Positions 10,976 through 21,827 of a stretch of 64,000 nt of DNA are shown here, one piece after another. Source of the DNA: Prochilodus magdalenae (taxonomy: Eukaryota; Chordata; Actinopteri; Characiformes; Prochilodontidae); the NCBI GenBank assembly GCA_024036415.1, contig JAMWET010006593.1, positions 617,001-681,000 on the forward strand. The letters are read 5' to 3'. The position numbers and the translations under genes are program-made. The notes below the pieces were generated by a model. The model made no database searches and was not told the origin of the DNA. It saw only the letters and a list, made by a program, of their open reading frames with translations. Positions within the stretch are counted from its first letter, which is position 1, and every line of letters begins with the position of its first letter.

Positions 10976-11417
10976 TTAGCATGCTAGTAACTCTTTAAAA
11001 CACTGTAAACAACACGTTGGTTTGTCACCCACATAACCACATAACCTTTTTTATAGTGGTTGGTTAATAGAAAAGACTTACCTACAGACTTACCTACAAG
11101 ATAATCATTAGCATAGTAGCAAATTTAAAAGCTCACTGTCAAAAGCTATGTGCAGTTGTCCTTGTATTTTGACTCTGTTTTTTATGTGTGGATTATCAAA
11201 CTGCATACTGGAATTAGCAAAGTTTATACAAGACAAAATAAGCATCACAGGGGTCAAAACTACAGAAGCTAAGTAATATCCATGGTGTCTGAGCATGCCT
11301 GCAGATAATACTAAAACACGGGCATAGGTCAACGCTGTCTAGGCATGATACACTAAAGACAGCCTTGTCCTCCATTTCCGAGTTCAGTAACAGAGGGCGC
11401 TTTATGTGCACATTCAG

Positions 11418-11501
11418 GATATGGGGGTTATCCTGGATGACCTGCCTATTGAGTCTGAATCCACTGAAGTGCTAGAGAGATCATGGACTGTGGTAGAGAA
11501 G
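11418..11501 (+). CDS. Candidate isolated 84-bp exon or coding remnant, unknown
   Basis: CACATTCAG ends at 11417 like a splice acceptor, and GAGAAG|GTATAT at 11501/11502 resembles a donor. The 28 codons between are fully open and in phase 0 at both ends. They encode a mixed acidic peptide beginning DMGVILDDLPIESES and ending WTVVEK, much more protein-like than other short frames here. The frame also stays open a little beyond both sites, from a TAA shortly upstream to a TAA near 11528. I do not recognise the family. It could be an exon of a large host gene, a transposase fragment, or chance. The polypyrimidine tract is poor, which argues against a strong exon. It lies just upstream of a Tc1 relic. 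Confidence 0.2.
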
Positions 11502-11555
11502 GTATATGGTGTATGTCTATATTCTATCTAATTTTCTTTGATTTCAGGAATATTA

Positions 11556-12806
11556 CCGTACTGTGCATAAGTATGAAAATCGCTCCTGAGTTATTTAATT
11601 TTTATTTTAACTGATGGTAAGTGCAGATTAAAAAGTACAAAATCCATTAAAAAAAATGATTCTGAGAATGTTAGATATAACAAAACCCAATTGTTAATTC
11701 CACTGTTTGTTTGTTGGGTAGGTATTCCGTTTCTCAATTTTTGGAATTGGATATTCTTTTAAAAATGTATATACATATATTATATATACAGAGAGATCTG
11801 TGTGGAGCTCTGGTGGTTCTAGTTCATAATGCAGCTTTCAGCTTTAATGTGCTGAAACTGTCAACATAATGAGAAAAAATACAATGTATGCAGCGCTAAC
11901 AGCTAAAATTACAGCCATTTGCTCTGCTCATGTTCACTTTCACATTCTTTAACATAAATGTCCATGCACACATAAACCTAAAACAACCCAACATACATAT
12001 TTCTTCTCTGAAAAAAAAAAATTACAATTCATGTTTTTACTTAGTGAAACACTGGTTAACCATATTATCCCCTTAGCTCGCAGCTATAGCAGGCTAACAG
12101 GTCTGGTAGACTAGATTGAGTGAAGCCATGCTGTGAGTAAAGCAGCTAGCTGGACCAGAAGGAGAATCCATGCACCATACTACAAAACACAGATTTACTG
12201 AACAACTTCCTCAGCCACCAACACCCCTAAAAAAACAGGTAGACCACTGAAACAAGTTGCTAGCCATTAGGTTTCATTTTTAAGAGAGAAGAGAAAATGC
12301 TGGTCCATTTTTGTTACAGATTTGGAAAGACAAAACCACAGCTGTTTTTCTCTATTCTTCCACTGGGAGAAGACAGCTGAATTCTATGAGTCTGAAAGGA
12401 CATGTAGATAAAGACAAATTAAACAAAGCAGATGATGTTGAACAGTAGACTGGTCAGACCTCAGCATCTCTGAATGTGTTTGGGATTACTTCAGTTATCA
12501 GAAGCAGAAAATGCAATCAACTTAAAAAAATGAAATTTGGAGGGCATGGGAAAAAGCTTTAAATAACTGAAAGAAAGTCCCCTGGAAAGAACAGAAGCTG
12601 TAATAATTATATTTACCTGTTGTGGCTTCTTTATAATTAACTGTCACCTTGGTTTCTTGTTCTTGTCTGTGGCACTAAAAACAAATCAATAGCTTAATGG
12701 CTGTTGCGACTGATGATCTAAATATAATGTAAATATATAAATATAATAGTAAAAAAAATATATTAAATAAATACCATAAAGAAATAGCATGACACATACT
12801 GTATAT
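11556..12806 (+). mobile_element. Degenerate Tc1/mariner-like element
   Basis: The left end (CCGTACTGTGCATAAGT at about 11558) and a possible right end (GACACATACTGTATA at about 12790-12804) look like decayed copies of the CAGTACTGTGCAAAAGTC terminus seen at 3293. Near 12300-12620 a broken forward reading shows Tc1 transposase C-terminal features. One is a D-K-D-K-L-x-K-A-D-D stretch. Another, at 12455-12523, is D-L-S-I-S-E-C-V-W-D-Y-F, the same spacing as D-L-N-P-I-E-x-V-W-D-Y-L in intact relatives. The tail 12455-12523 closely matches the reverse complement of 48761-48822. About 1.25 kb would be close to full family length, but stops and frameshifts abound. The ends are the least certain part. 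Confidence 0.5.
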
Positions 12807-13239
12807 GAATATATCCTCTATCTTCTGTGGTCTTATGGAATGTATGTTTGCATCAGTGTGTGTGTGGTGCCTGGCATGTGTATCTTTGTATGAGGATGTG
12901 TGTGTGTAAACACGTACTCCGTTCCAGGGTCATAAAACACTGTGCCCTGTCAAAGCATCCTGCTGTGTTACGGAGAGGAGTGTTTTGATGTGAAGATTCC
13001 AAGAGGCTCATGCACACAGACACAGACATCTTAAACTGGGAAAGGGTGCACTCTGGGTTAATATGTATTAATGATGTTTTACACTCACAATTCAGCACTT
13101 CTGTTTGCTTATCTTGCAACAAATACAAAATCAATAGTGAGTAAAGCGTATAAGCATTTTGTAAAGAACGTCTGTGGCCTTTATATTAGTTACATATACT
13201 CTAATATACACTATATTCAACTTATGCATGCACTCATGA
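12807..13239. other. No gene seen
   Basis: AT-leaning sequence with short TG words at 12855-12868 and 12897-12907. Confidence 0.5.
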
Positions 13240-13670
13240 ATGCATTCAGGTCACGTTCTGCGCTCCCGGAGCTTGTTTTGCGGTCAGAGTGCCCGGCCTG
13301 TCCGCATGAGCTGAGGGGTCTTTCCCAGCGCTCGGAGCCATTCGGCCCATTCTCTCTCCACTTCCTGCGGTCTCACCGGGAGGAAAGGTCTGTTTGTGTT
13401 GCCACGGAGACGTGCTGAAAGGAGCCGGGCCCTCCGTCTCCTTCTCTGCTCCTCTCCCTTTCGGAAAACAAAACCAAACAAAACAAAGAAAAAAACGTTC
13501 CCCATACTCGTAGGAGAGGGAGCGAGAGAGGGAGTAAGAGAGAAAAACAGAAAGAACTCCGAAGTGGCCACATCTCGAACAATCACAGGAGGCTACAATT
13601 AGTTTGTGTATTGTGATAAGACACGCCGAGGCAGCTCAGAGAGGCACAGGACCAGGGCAGGACTAGGCAT
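13240..13670. promoter_or_regulatory. CpG-rich candidate regulatory element with RFX-like X-box
   Basis: Locally GC- and CpG-richer than its surroundings. GTTGCCACGGAGAC at 13398-13411 differs by one base from the common RFX X-box form GTTGCCATGGAGAC. A purine-rich patch lies at 13511-13555. A SOX-like GAACAAT and a CAATTAG follow near 13577-13600. Whether this is a promoter, an enhancer or neither cannot be told from sequence alone. Confidence 0.35.
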
Positions 13671-14076
13671 TGCCTTATGTCCACTGCATGTCCACTGCAT
13701 TCAGATAGTCCTCTTGTGAATTTTTGGAGTTTACATCCAGGGAGTTATATTTGAACCAAAGACAAAGTCGTAAATACAAGCGCCAAACCTGGGCAAGCTC
13801 TATGTTACTTGAATGTATGGCTTGCTTGGCTGTCGATATATGATTATTAGCCAGTCTGTTCTCTGGTATAATGTGAACGTGGCAAAGTTTTATTATCAGT
13901 TGTTCTTATTTTAGTAAAGGACAGTGACATATAAAACTATATGCACTCAAAGAACCATTAGAATGACCTAAAATTGGCATCTGGTTGTTGTTTATTAAAT
14001 GAATTCTGATGGTTGTATTGTTTATAAAGGCCTAAATTTTGTTGATCTCTCTTTTGTAGGGACTTTTGTTGAGTAC
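13671..14076. other. No gene seen
   Basis: Ordinary sequence; the ACTGCATGTCCACTGCAT at 13682-13699 is a short direct repeat. Nothing coding. Confidence 0.45.
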
Positions 14077-14082
14077 TATATT

Positions 14083-14205
14083 GCAGTGATTCTCAAACCT
14101 GTCTTCTGTCTCCCTGGGCAGTCCACATTTTAAACCAACCTGCAACATATACAGTAAAAATGTGGATCATCTAGGCTGTCTGAGGACTGGTTTGAGAACC
14201 ACTGC
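14083..14205. mobile_element. Short non-autonomous DNA element (MITE-like) with TATA target duplication
   Basis: About 123 bp bounded by near-perfect terminal inverted repeats. GCAGTGATTCTCAAACC at the left matches the reverse complement of the right end, GGTTTGAGAACCACTGC, with about 21 of 24 positions shared over the longer arms. Both ends are flanked by TATA (14077-14080 and 14206-14209). The TTCTCAAACC / GGTTTGAGAACCACTG ends are familiar from many fish genomes. It carries no coding capacity. Confidence 0.7.
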
Positions 14206-14209
14206 TATA

Positions 14210-14519
14210 AGCTCTTTTACTAACATAGATATCCCACTCTTTACTGGTTTTATCTCACAAAAAATAAAGAATGGTAATGGTAATAAAGTACACTGTATTT
14301 AGAAAAATACCCGTTCCCATTAACTGTAAAGGGTTAGGGTTTGTTTTTTAGGTTTTGTGGGTATACATATGGTAGAAGGATATGAACTGTGGAATTTATA
14401 TTTGAAGCAGGAGAGTTTTCAGTTCACGATATGTTAGTATATATCACTCCTTAATCAAGTATGCCAATGTAAATACACTGTTCCGTTCCGTGTCACCTGT
14501 AAAAGATTGCTTGAACTTT
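14210..14519. other. No gene seen
   Basis: AT-rich sequence containing one GGTTAGGGTTTG word near 14333; nothing supported. Confidence 0.45.
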
Positions 14520-14531
14520 AAGTGACAGTTG

Positions 14532-14579
14532 TGATTGGATGATGTCACTTTTTGGTGACGTCACTTTTTTTCTGACGTG
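14532..14579 (+). promoter_or_regulatory. Cluster of CRE (CREB/ATF) sites with inverted CCAAT
   Basis: A perfect palindromic CRE, TGACGTCA, lies at 14556-14563. A near-CRE TGATGTCA (14540-14547) precedes it and a half-site TGACGTG (14573-14579) follows. An inverted CCAAT (ATTGG) stands at about 14533-14537. The near-CRE and the CRE share the pattern GTCACTTTTT, so they may have arisen by local duplication. Such spacing is typical of cAMP-responsive promoters or enhancers; activity is inferred. Confidence 0.5.
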
Positions 14580-14960
14580 CTGAATTGACGAGGATCAGCC
14601 AGACCTATTTGCATTATGCAAGTACAACAGCAGCAACGGACAGGAGTGCAGACGAAGCCTTGGGCTCAGGGGCCCCGGCACTTCACAGCCTGGCCTCGGC
14701 TTCTGCCGTTTACCGGGGGGGCCACGGAGGCGACAAGTCAATGTGCAGTCTATTTACACACAGCTGATGGTGTCAGTTCCCTCGTCGATGGCGCGAAGTC
14801 CTTTTTTGTGTTCTATATAATGCCTTTTGAACGCTTTGTTTCTCTCCGGTGGCTTGGCCAGGCGCGATTGCTGACACTGTAGATAAATGCTTCTCTGACC
14901 CCAGAATCCTCCACAGGGTTTATTTGTGAATTTCATTGAGTTCAGGGACTTAACGTTTAG
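14580..14960. promoter_or_regulatory. Candidate regulatory element with inverted POU pair
   Basis: The octamer ATTTGCAT at 14607-14614 is followed, after one base, by ATGCAAG (14616-14622), an inverted pair of POU-type half sites. The block retains CpG and has no repeats until the T run at about 14962. Together with the CRE cluster just upstream this is one of the strongest cis-regulatory candidates in the window. Confidence 0.4.
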
Positions 14961-14961
14961 G

Positions 14962-15014
14962 TTTTTTTTTTTTTTTGGAGTCAACAGTGTGTGTGTGTGT
15001 GTGTGTGTGTGTGT
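14962..15014 (+). repeat. Poly-T then (TG)n
   Basis: A T run at about 14962-14977 and TG dinucleotides at 14987-15014. Confidence 0.93.
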
Positions 15015-15230
15015 TTATGTGTGGTCCTCTCACTAGGAGCTGCACTGCTCCAGAGATCCTGCTGTGTACAGGCGCCCTCTATTGCCTGCTTGTGTTGCGA
15101 GGGGGTGCGGCTGTGTGTCACGGGGCACACACACATGTCTAAAACAGGCACTATACTAAAGCAATGTCCCATAAAAGCCAAATGAGCCATTCTGCAGTTG
15201 GAGGGTCCTATTGAGTAAACAAAGCATATA

Positions 15231-15257
15231 CTTCTCTCTCTAGCTCTCTGCCTGTCT

Positions 15258-15295
<38 letters not shown>

Positions 15296-15376
15296 CTCTC
15301 TCTCTCTCTTTCTCTCTCACTCTCTCTCTTTCTCTTTCTCTTTCACTCTCTCATTTTCTCTCTGTTTCTCTCTCTA
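15231..15376 (-). repeat. (CT)n-rich microsatellite, about 145 bp
   Basis: CTCTCT with TTTC interruptions; a (GA)n tract on the minus strand. Confidence 0.95.
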
Positions 15377-16290
15377 TGCTGTAAGACTGTAACAAGTACC
15401 TCTAAGCAGACAGTTTTGCAAAAAAGGCAGAATTTTATTTAGCATCGCATTTTCTTGTTCCATTACAATGAATGTCTTTGAACTTGAGCCATTCAAAACC
15501 CAGACAGGACAGCCAACAGAGGTCCAGCAACACCCTGGGTTTGTTTGTTTGTTTGGGTGCACCAAAAGAAAGGAAAAAGAAAAAAAGGTTTAAACAGTAG
15601 CATGTCATGACATAACAGTTAAACGCATCCTCACTGTCAGACAAGCAATCTGTTTGGACAGATTCTGCCGAATGTTTGGCTTTCCCCTGCTGTGCCTCCA
15701 AAACGATACAGTGAATGTAGCTCTTACAAATTAGCCCCCTCGGCTACCATTCAGCACTTTGTCTTATCCCCAATGAAGCCGTCTAACAACTCCACCAAGG
15801 CCTGGCTCATTTGCAGAGGTTATCGAGGTCAGTGTCTTCTCCCAGAGATGGCCCTGTCAGTGGACACTGGACAATATAGAATGTATTTCTACCCCTATTT
15901 ATGCAGCTTGAAATTTGATCAGCAAAATATTGTGATTCAAATCAAGCACTTTTTGTTTTAAAGAATTGCTAGTTTATTTACTTATATATTGCTGTTTAAT
16001 TAATGCTGTCAATGATGTTTTTAAAAATTCATAGAGCTTAAACCTGGTCATTGTTATGATAATATTTCTACTGAATATTTCTATTCAAATTTGTATTTAT
16101 TTAATTTATTTGATTTTATTTATTTAATATGTCTTTTTTTAAACTAATGGTATTTTTTGTTTGCTTTTGTCTTTATTTATTAATATTTAAATAGAATTAT
16201 AATATTTTTATTAACAGTGTAACATAACAGGAAAGAGATCTAAAAACATGGCTGTTGTCAAGTAACACCAGGCACGTTCGTCTATAAATG
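15377..16290. other. No gene seen; strongly AT-rich 15950-16230
   Basis: A T/TTTG-rich patch lies at 15538-15590. The frame at 15692-15961 has no recognisable domain. 15950-16230 is AT-rich with TATTTA/TTTATT words. Confidence 0.5.
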
Positions 16291-17174
16291 CTGGACTCAA
16301 GTGCTCCTAAAGAGAGGAGGAAATGGAGAGTTTAAATCGCGGTTGGATTGGTTTTCTTCATCCGTCCTGGAGAAGGGTTGGATTCCGAGATGCAGGTCTG
16401 TTTGTGCGAATGAGAGGCGTGAGAAAGCCGTGCAAATTTCTCCTCAACCCCCTCCAGCCCCCCCACCCCTACCACCCCTGTTACTAAAAGCACATCTCTT
16501 TTATCGGCCCTACCTAGCACTCCCGAACAGCAAACCTGCTGATATTTCAGCATTTTCTCTGTGGCACACACTGTCCCTGCCAAACCATGTCTCTCTCGCC
16601 CCTCTCTCTCTCCCTCTGTTTTTAAAGCTGGACTCCTCTTGGCTCGGTCTGCACCTCTTGGAGTGCCGTACTGTGCCCTCCTGTGTTGTGCTGTACTTAG
16701 GTTGCTTGCTTCTGCCCTTTTCCGCCATGCTGTGCTGGAGCATTGGAGGTGAATCAACTCCCTTTTCTTTCTTTCTTTCCTTTTTTTTTTTGGGACGGGC
16801 CATGTCCAGCATGCAATTTTGAACTGTGAGGCATGTTCCGAATTTGTGGTCGACTCAAGATGGTTCTTCTTGGATTGGGGAAAGGACGGGAGGGAGGGGA
16901 GAGAAGGAGAAGGGGAGTGGATGAGGGAGTTTTGGGGGTGTTTTCATTGAAGGTTTTGTTAACCCCTTAACCACAGCAGCGCGTGTCCGCAAACTAGCGA
17001 ATTGATTCCAATACAAACTGCAGACGGAGTCATTTGGCTTGTGGTTGCATTTGGAGAGAGGGGAGGAATCAGACGGCCTGCTACCAGAGCTTGGTGCCTG
17101 CACACGCACACACAGACACACACACGTTCATGTGGACGCCCCCAGACACACTCAAATTTGTATTCCTGTCTTTG
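16291..17174. other. No gene seen; C/T-rich stretches
   Basis: C-rich (16441-16480), CT-rich and TTTC/T-rich (16763-16792) patches, followed by a G-rich patch (16880-16940) and a short CA/CG array at 17100-17125. The long frame 16301-16822 is Leu/Ser/Pro-rich and spans these patches, so I treat it as chance. Confidence 0.5.
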
Positions 17175-17200
17175 TAGATAGATAGATAGATAGATAGATG

Positions 17201-17259
<59 letters not shown>
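17175..17259 (+). repeat. (GATA)n tetranucleotide microsatellite
   Basis: About 21 GATA units with one GATG interruption near 17199. It offers tandem GATA-factor core sites and is probably polymorphic. Confidence 0.98.
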
Positions 17260-18285
17260 TTAATTATTATAGAAAACGTTGATTCCAAACTTTAAAACAG
17301 CCATTGCAGATGACAGTGAATGATGTATATCCCAGGCCTCATCCCATAGGATCAAGGCTTCTGTGCACTCCAACTGACATGTTTGCTGTTAGATGGAAGG
17401 ATTTGTTATTTATGTGCGTGTGATGTCAGCGGGAGCATTTTGACACGTGTAACTCATTATGCGCCTAGTAAAATAAGATATGAGCCTCCGGCCCTGTGAT
17501 GAGCCTGACAGATATTGCCCATGATTTATCGAAGATGCACCACAGATCTGAGGTCAGGGAGAGAGACGGACTGTTGAACAGCTGCATCTGTGTTACATTC
17601 AGTAAGCACTGTGTATCTGAGCAGCTTAATAGCAGCCATGACTTTGTCTGAGGGGAGTAAATCAAAAGCAGTGAAATGGGCTGTTAGCACCAACCACACT
17701 GAAGGGAAGAGAGCTGTGCCACTGTCTTCATCTTCAACAACCTACTGCAAACAATAGATTCTGTTCATCCACAGGACCTTTTACATTTCGACAGCTCTCA
17801 GAATGCATTCTATGTAACATCTGGAACAGCAGAACCAGCATAATATTAAGTTTTTTTGTTTTTGACGAGGGTTGACTTTGGATGCCCTTGTAAACACTGG
17901 ATTCTGCCCATCTCACACCCTCAAAATTCATAACTTTGTATTCAGTTATTAATCTTGAAATCTATTTTTTCTATAACTACTTAGAAACTAACATGCACAA
18001 TGTCAGGGACCATTCTTCAGTCATTTATTTTCCAGCCATACAGTGCATGGTTTTCAATGTCAGAAGTAACAAATGCAGAAAACAGAAAATCATGCCTTAA
18101 AAACTGAATGTCATAATATCAACATTAGTTTTAGTCTGTCCACTCTACATTCTTTTTGATGAGTCTTGCCTTCTCTACAATTTTATATTAGAAAATAATT
18201 ATATTGCCCCACAACTTAAAAGTCATCGAATTCACATTTTCAACATCACTCGATCCAAGTAATTCTAAACACATTCATATTTGCT
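17260..18285. other. No gene seen; motif-rich patch 17395-17560
   Basis: 17395-17560 is complex and CpG-retaining (TGATGTCAGCG, ACACGTGT) and may be regulatory. The rest is AT-leaning. No coding frame recognised. Confidence 0.4.
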
Positions 18286-18390
18286 GTCCAAAAGAAATCT
18301 CCAAAATGGTAGCCTTGCAGGAGAGGGCAACAACCGAGTTTCATTTTCATGCAAGTCAATGGAACCAGACTTTTTTCCCCATTTCTGTTG
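18286..18390 (+). repeat. Dispersed repeat, copy 1
   Basis: TCCAAAAGAAATCTCCAAAATGG... leading to AGTCAATGGAACCAGACTT matches the sequence at 60269-60352 over about 85 bp at roughly 70% by eye, and resembles a short interspersed repeat common in fish. It may extend to about 18470. It has no coding content. Confidence 0.55.
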
Positions 18391-18809
18391 GTCTGTTCCT
18401 CATGAAATTCGTACACAGTGTAAACAGTGGTCAAATAATGCATAAAAGTAGAAATAGCCAAAAATGAAGATACATATCTTTGTTTGTACAGAGATAATAA
18501 TATGTGTGGTCTCAGTGAGGGCTTCTTGGTAGCTACACATCCTTTCATACCCATGTAGCTGGGTTGTCTTTTCACAGTAGAATGTAGTTTTGCGATTGAT
18601 ATAGATCAAAGGTTTAGGTACTGTTTATCTGATGGTTACACTTTTGATGGGGTACCATATCCTGCCCTGTTATTAGAAGTCCTATTTCTTTTTATTGTAT
18701 TTTGAACTTGATAGTAAATGCCATTGCATGTTATTGTTCGGCCAGACAATTTTAAGGAAGCACCTCATGCCCTGAATATTTTAAACATGGCATACTTTAT
18801 TCTTAAGAC
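18391..18809. other. No gene seen
   Basis: Ordinary AT-leaning sequence. Confidence 0.45.
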
Positions 18810-19130
18810 TGCGTGAGCATGCATAGGGATGAAGCAGGCCTAGTATGCAGCGTGACACTGGCTGATGGTTGGCTGCCCCCACCAAGGCAAAAACAAGCCA
18901 TTAAAGGTGAAATTACCTCAGGGTGGAAGAGAAAAAAGAGAAATCCTTCGATCATTGCACATATATGCTTGACCCCCTCAGCCTTTATCAGTGCAACACT
19001 ATTAAAATGTAAATGTCATATTTTGGGGGGAAAAATGAAGAGGCCAATTATTGGATTTTTTTTTAGCTTTTGGCCAAAGTGATAAAGTCAGCAGACTTTA
19101 TGCTAATAGTGGGACCGGCGTAGGGGCAGT
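18810..19130. promoter_or_regulatory. Candidate conserved regulatory element
   Basis: Complex sequence with GCCATTAAAG (18897-18906), several AATTA cores and retained CpG, lacking repeats. Inference from composition only. Confidence 0.22.
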
Positions 19131-19720
19131 GATGCGTTTCCTTTCCTTGCTCCCCCTGGAGTAATGTTCCCTCACAGTGGTGCTAGTAATTGAATCAAGT
19201 CAATACAGATACACCCCCACTACCGCCACTACCACCCCACCCTTTGCTACAAAAACTTAAAGTCTGCTGGTAATGAGGCCCAGATGTTTTGAGCTGGTGG
19301 CCTGCGTACCAGGGGGACGTCTTAAAGTTGCAGTATCATTCTGACAAAGGATATATCTTCATTGAGGAGACAGGGACGACCATTACCCCGGCAGCGGGAA
19401 TCAAGTCACACGTGTGCTCGCATGTGTGCATGTGTTAGTGTGTGCGTGCGTGAATGCTTGTTTTATGAACGGCAGAACCAGGCTGACACCCATCCTGCTT
19501 CTGGCAGCTTGGCGGGTCTGGATCCAATCCGGCGGCGCTCATTAAAAAAGCGCACCATCCCCACACCCATCCTTTAATGAAACACTGAGAGAGGGATGAG
19601 GGAGGGGGGGAGAGACGGCAACAGATGTGGACAGGGACGCAGACATACCTGAGCTAGCAGACTGCCGACTGGACATTTTCAGAGAGAGAAAGAGAAAGAG
19701 AGAGAGAGAGAGGAAATATC
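19131..19720. other. No gene seen; GA tract at right
   Basis: Complex sequence at 19280-19570 (GGCGGCGCTCATTAAAAAAGCGC near 19529) may be regulatory. A GA-rich microsatellite occupies 19681-19712. Confidence 0.4.
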
Positions 19721-21539
19721 AAAATTTTGGAGAATCACAACTCATCATTTTTTATTCATAGTACCGGGAATCAAAACCACCTACATTAATCTGCTAAGGC
19801 CTAGAAGTGGAGCCCCAAGAAACACTGTTTTCTTTGTTCTGTATTAATACCAACACTAGACCTGACAGAATTTCCCTGAAACTGTGCTCGTGAAAAAAAA
19901 GGAAGGGGGATGAATGCCGAATGAATGAACCAATTGACGAACGCTGGAAATTGATGAGCTCATGATTGCCACAGACGGATCTTCAACAAAGCCTTATGAT
20001 CTAAGATGACATCCCTTAAAGTGCCGTGGCACTCTGGAGGCAAGGAAATTGTGTGATGGGAACATCTCTGTATATGCTTTGCCATGTGCAACAAATTAAG
20101 CTAAGTCCGTTATTTGTATCTATGGCCTAGTTAAGCTCCATGCTAACCTGTTGTCAACTGATCCTAGGCATGCAGATGCTTTGCTCTCTCTATTTCCCTG
20201 CATTTTTCTGAGCCGTCCTCACCCTGCCCTCTCACACCTCCTCCATCTGCGAACAGCCCCTGCTCAACTTTTTGTCATTTTCTCTCCTTTTTCTACAAAC
20301 ACTTCCAGGCAACGAAACCGCATGCGTTCTCCAACATGGCTTGGGTCAGAGTCTTGGACTGTTATGCAGCGTTTGTATTCTCATCAGATACTTCTATTTC
20401 CCATTTGACACCCAGTCACAGTAAGAATAATACCCAGCAGTCAATCAGTCCACTGTTTCCTCTCCATTGTTTATTCTACGTTGGTTAGTTAGATTAGTAA
20501 GAACTTACTTTGGAAGCTTTGTCTTATAGTTGTGCTTGAAAAGGACGTTAGATCATGTTATGATGATTCAGCCAGAACGTAAATGCTGAATTAAGTGGAA
20601 TGTTTTTGTGAAGAGTAAGAAAACCAGACCTTTGGAACTTCTTGCTTGTCCTCGAGGGAAACGAGGATGAGACGACGGAGGAAGAGCCGTATTTGTTTTC
20701 ACAATGTTGCTGTAATCCCTCATTAGTTCACTCAGGCATTCCTGCATGAAGCAGCAGTTCGTCAGTGTCCCTCCTTCGCTCCTTCACTCTTCCTGTGAGT
20801 GGAGGTTGGAGAGGAGCTGACACTGATGACTCTTGGAGCAGTGGGGGAAATTCCCCTCCACGTCCCCTCAATAAAAGCCCAGCTGCAGCACAGTAACTGA
20901 GACAGTAAAGTAAAACGTAGTCTACTTTGCCTTCTGCTCCCCCTGGAGCATACACTGGCTAGCTTTCCTTTTCTCTGATTCTCTTTTCCTTTCAGTTCAC
21001 TCTTCTCTCTCCAAGTCAGACTATGTCATAGCTGATGGAGTGAGCATTTATCAAATATGGGCTGCTTCTATTTTGGGCTGCAGTTCTGGGACCAAGTCAG
21101 GTGTCATTCCCTTTTACCCAGTGGATCAACTAGCCTATAAGCCACAATGTCAATTAATAAGAAATTCATCCTTGTTGGTACATTGTCGCAGCCGTGACTT
21201 TACCAAGTAGGCCTCTATCCAGTGATTGCATCTGCCATGCTGGTAAAGGGGAAAGATTTATTGATCTGAAATGTGTACTTAAAAATTAGCATGTAGCTCA
21301 TAGTTGTCCCCCGTCCAAACTGACCTAACACGAAGATGCAACAGTGGTGCTAGCAGGACAACAAACCCAAAGGCCTGTAGGATGACCTAAAGAGTTAAAA
21401 TTGTGTGTACAGTGTGAAGTAAAAGTAGTTGGTAATATTAGTAAATGATATGACCATGCATAGAACAAGAGTAAAGGAGAGCAATAAGCATGCTAAAGAG
21501 AGATGAAGGGGGTGGGCACAGACTGCAAGACAGAGAATA
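19721..21539. other. No gene seen
   Basis: Mostly unique sequence. A possible regulatory patch lies at 19880-20080. No known repeat, RNA gene or convincing coding frame; the frame at 20151-20408 has no recognisable domain. Confidence 0.45.
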
Positions 21540-21780
21540 GAAGTCAGGGGCTAAGCCCACCATGGTGCTAGGTAAACATGACACCTTTTCACCCCGGCCG
21601 AGAAGAAAATGCTCGGTAATGACCCGCCACGACCCTGCCAGCTCTGGCTGACCCCCTCCTTTAGCTGGCCAAAGCTTAATTCTTACTAATTACATTCCTG
21701 ACTGACAGAAAGTTGGCAGCGGCCGCAGCGACGGCCCAGGTACTCTGGCATCCTGAGAGCGTCCTGCTCCCCTGAGGGGA
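21540..21780. promoter_or_regulatory. Candidate conserved regulatory element
   Basis: GC-rich, CpG-retaining sequence ending at a GA microsatellite. It contains AAGCTTAATTCTTACTAATTACATTC (shortened: TTAATT and TAATTA cores near 21676-21692) and CAGCGGCCGCAGCG (21717-21730). Inference from motifs and composition. Confidence 0.3.
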
Positions 21781-21782
21781 GT

Positions 21783-21786
21783 GTAG

Positions 21787-21826
<40 letters not shown>
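21783..21826 (+). repeat. (GA)n microsatellite
   Basis: GAGA repeats with single C and T interruptions. Confidence 0.96.

Positions 21827-21827
<1 letters not shown>

Noticed and set aside
16301..16822. 173-codon plus-strand ORF
   Set aside because: It crosses C-rich, CT-rich and TTTC patches, is Leu/Ser/Pro-rich throughout and overlaps other open frames on the minus strand.
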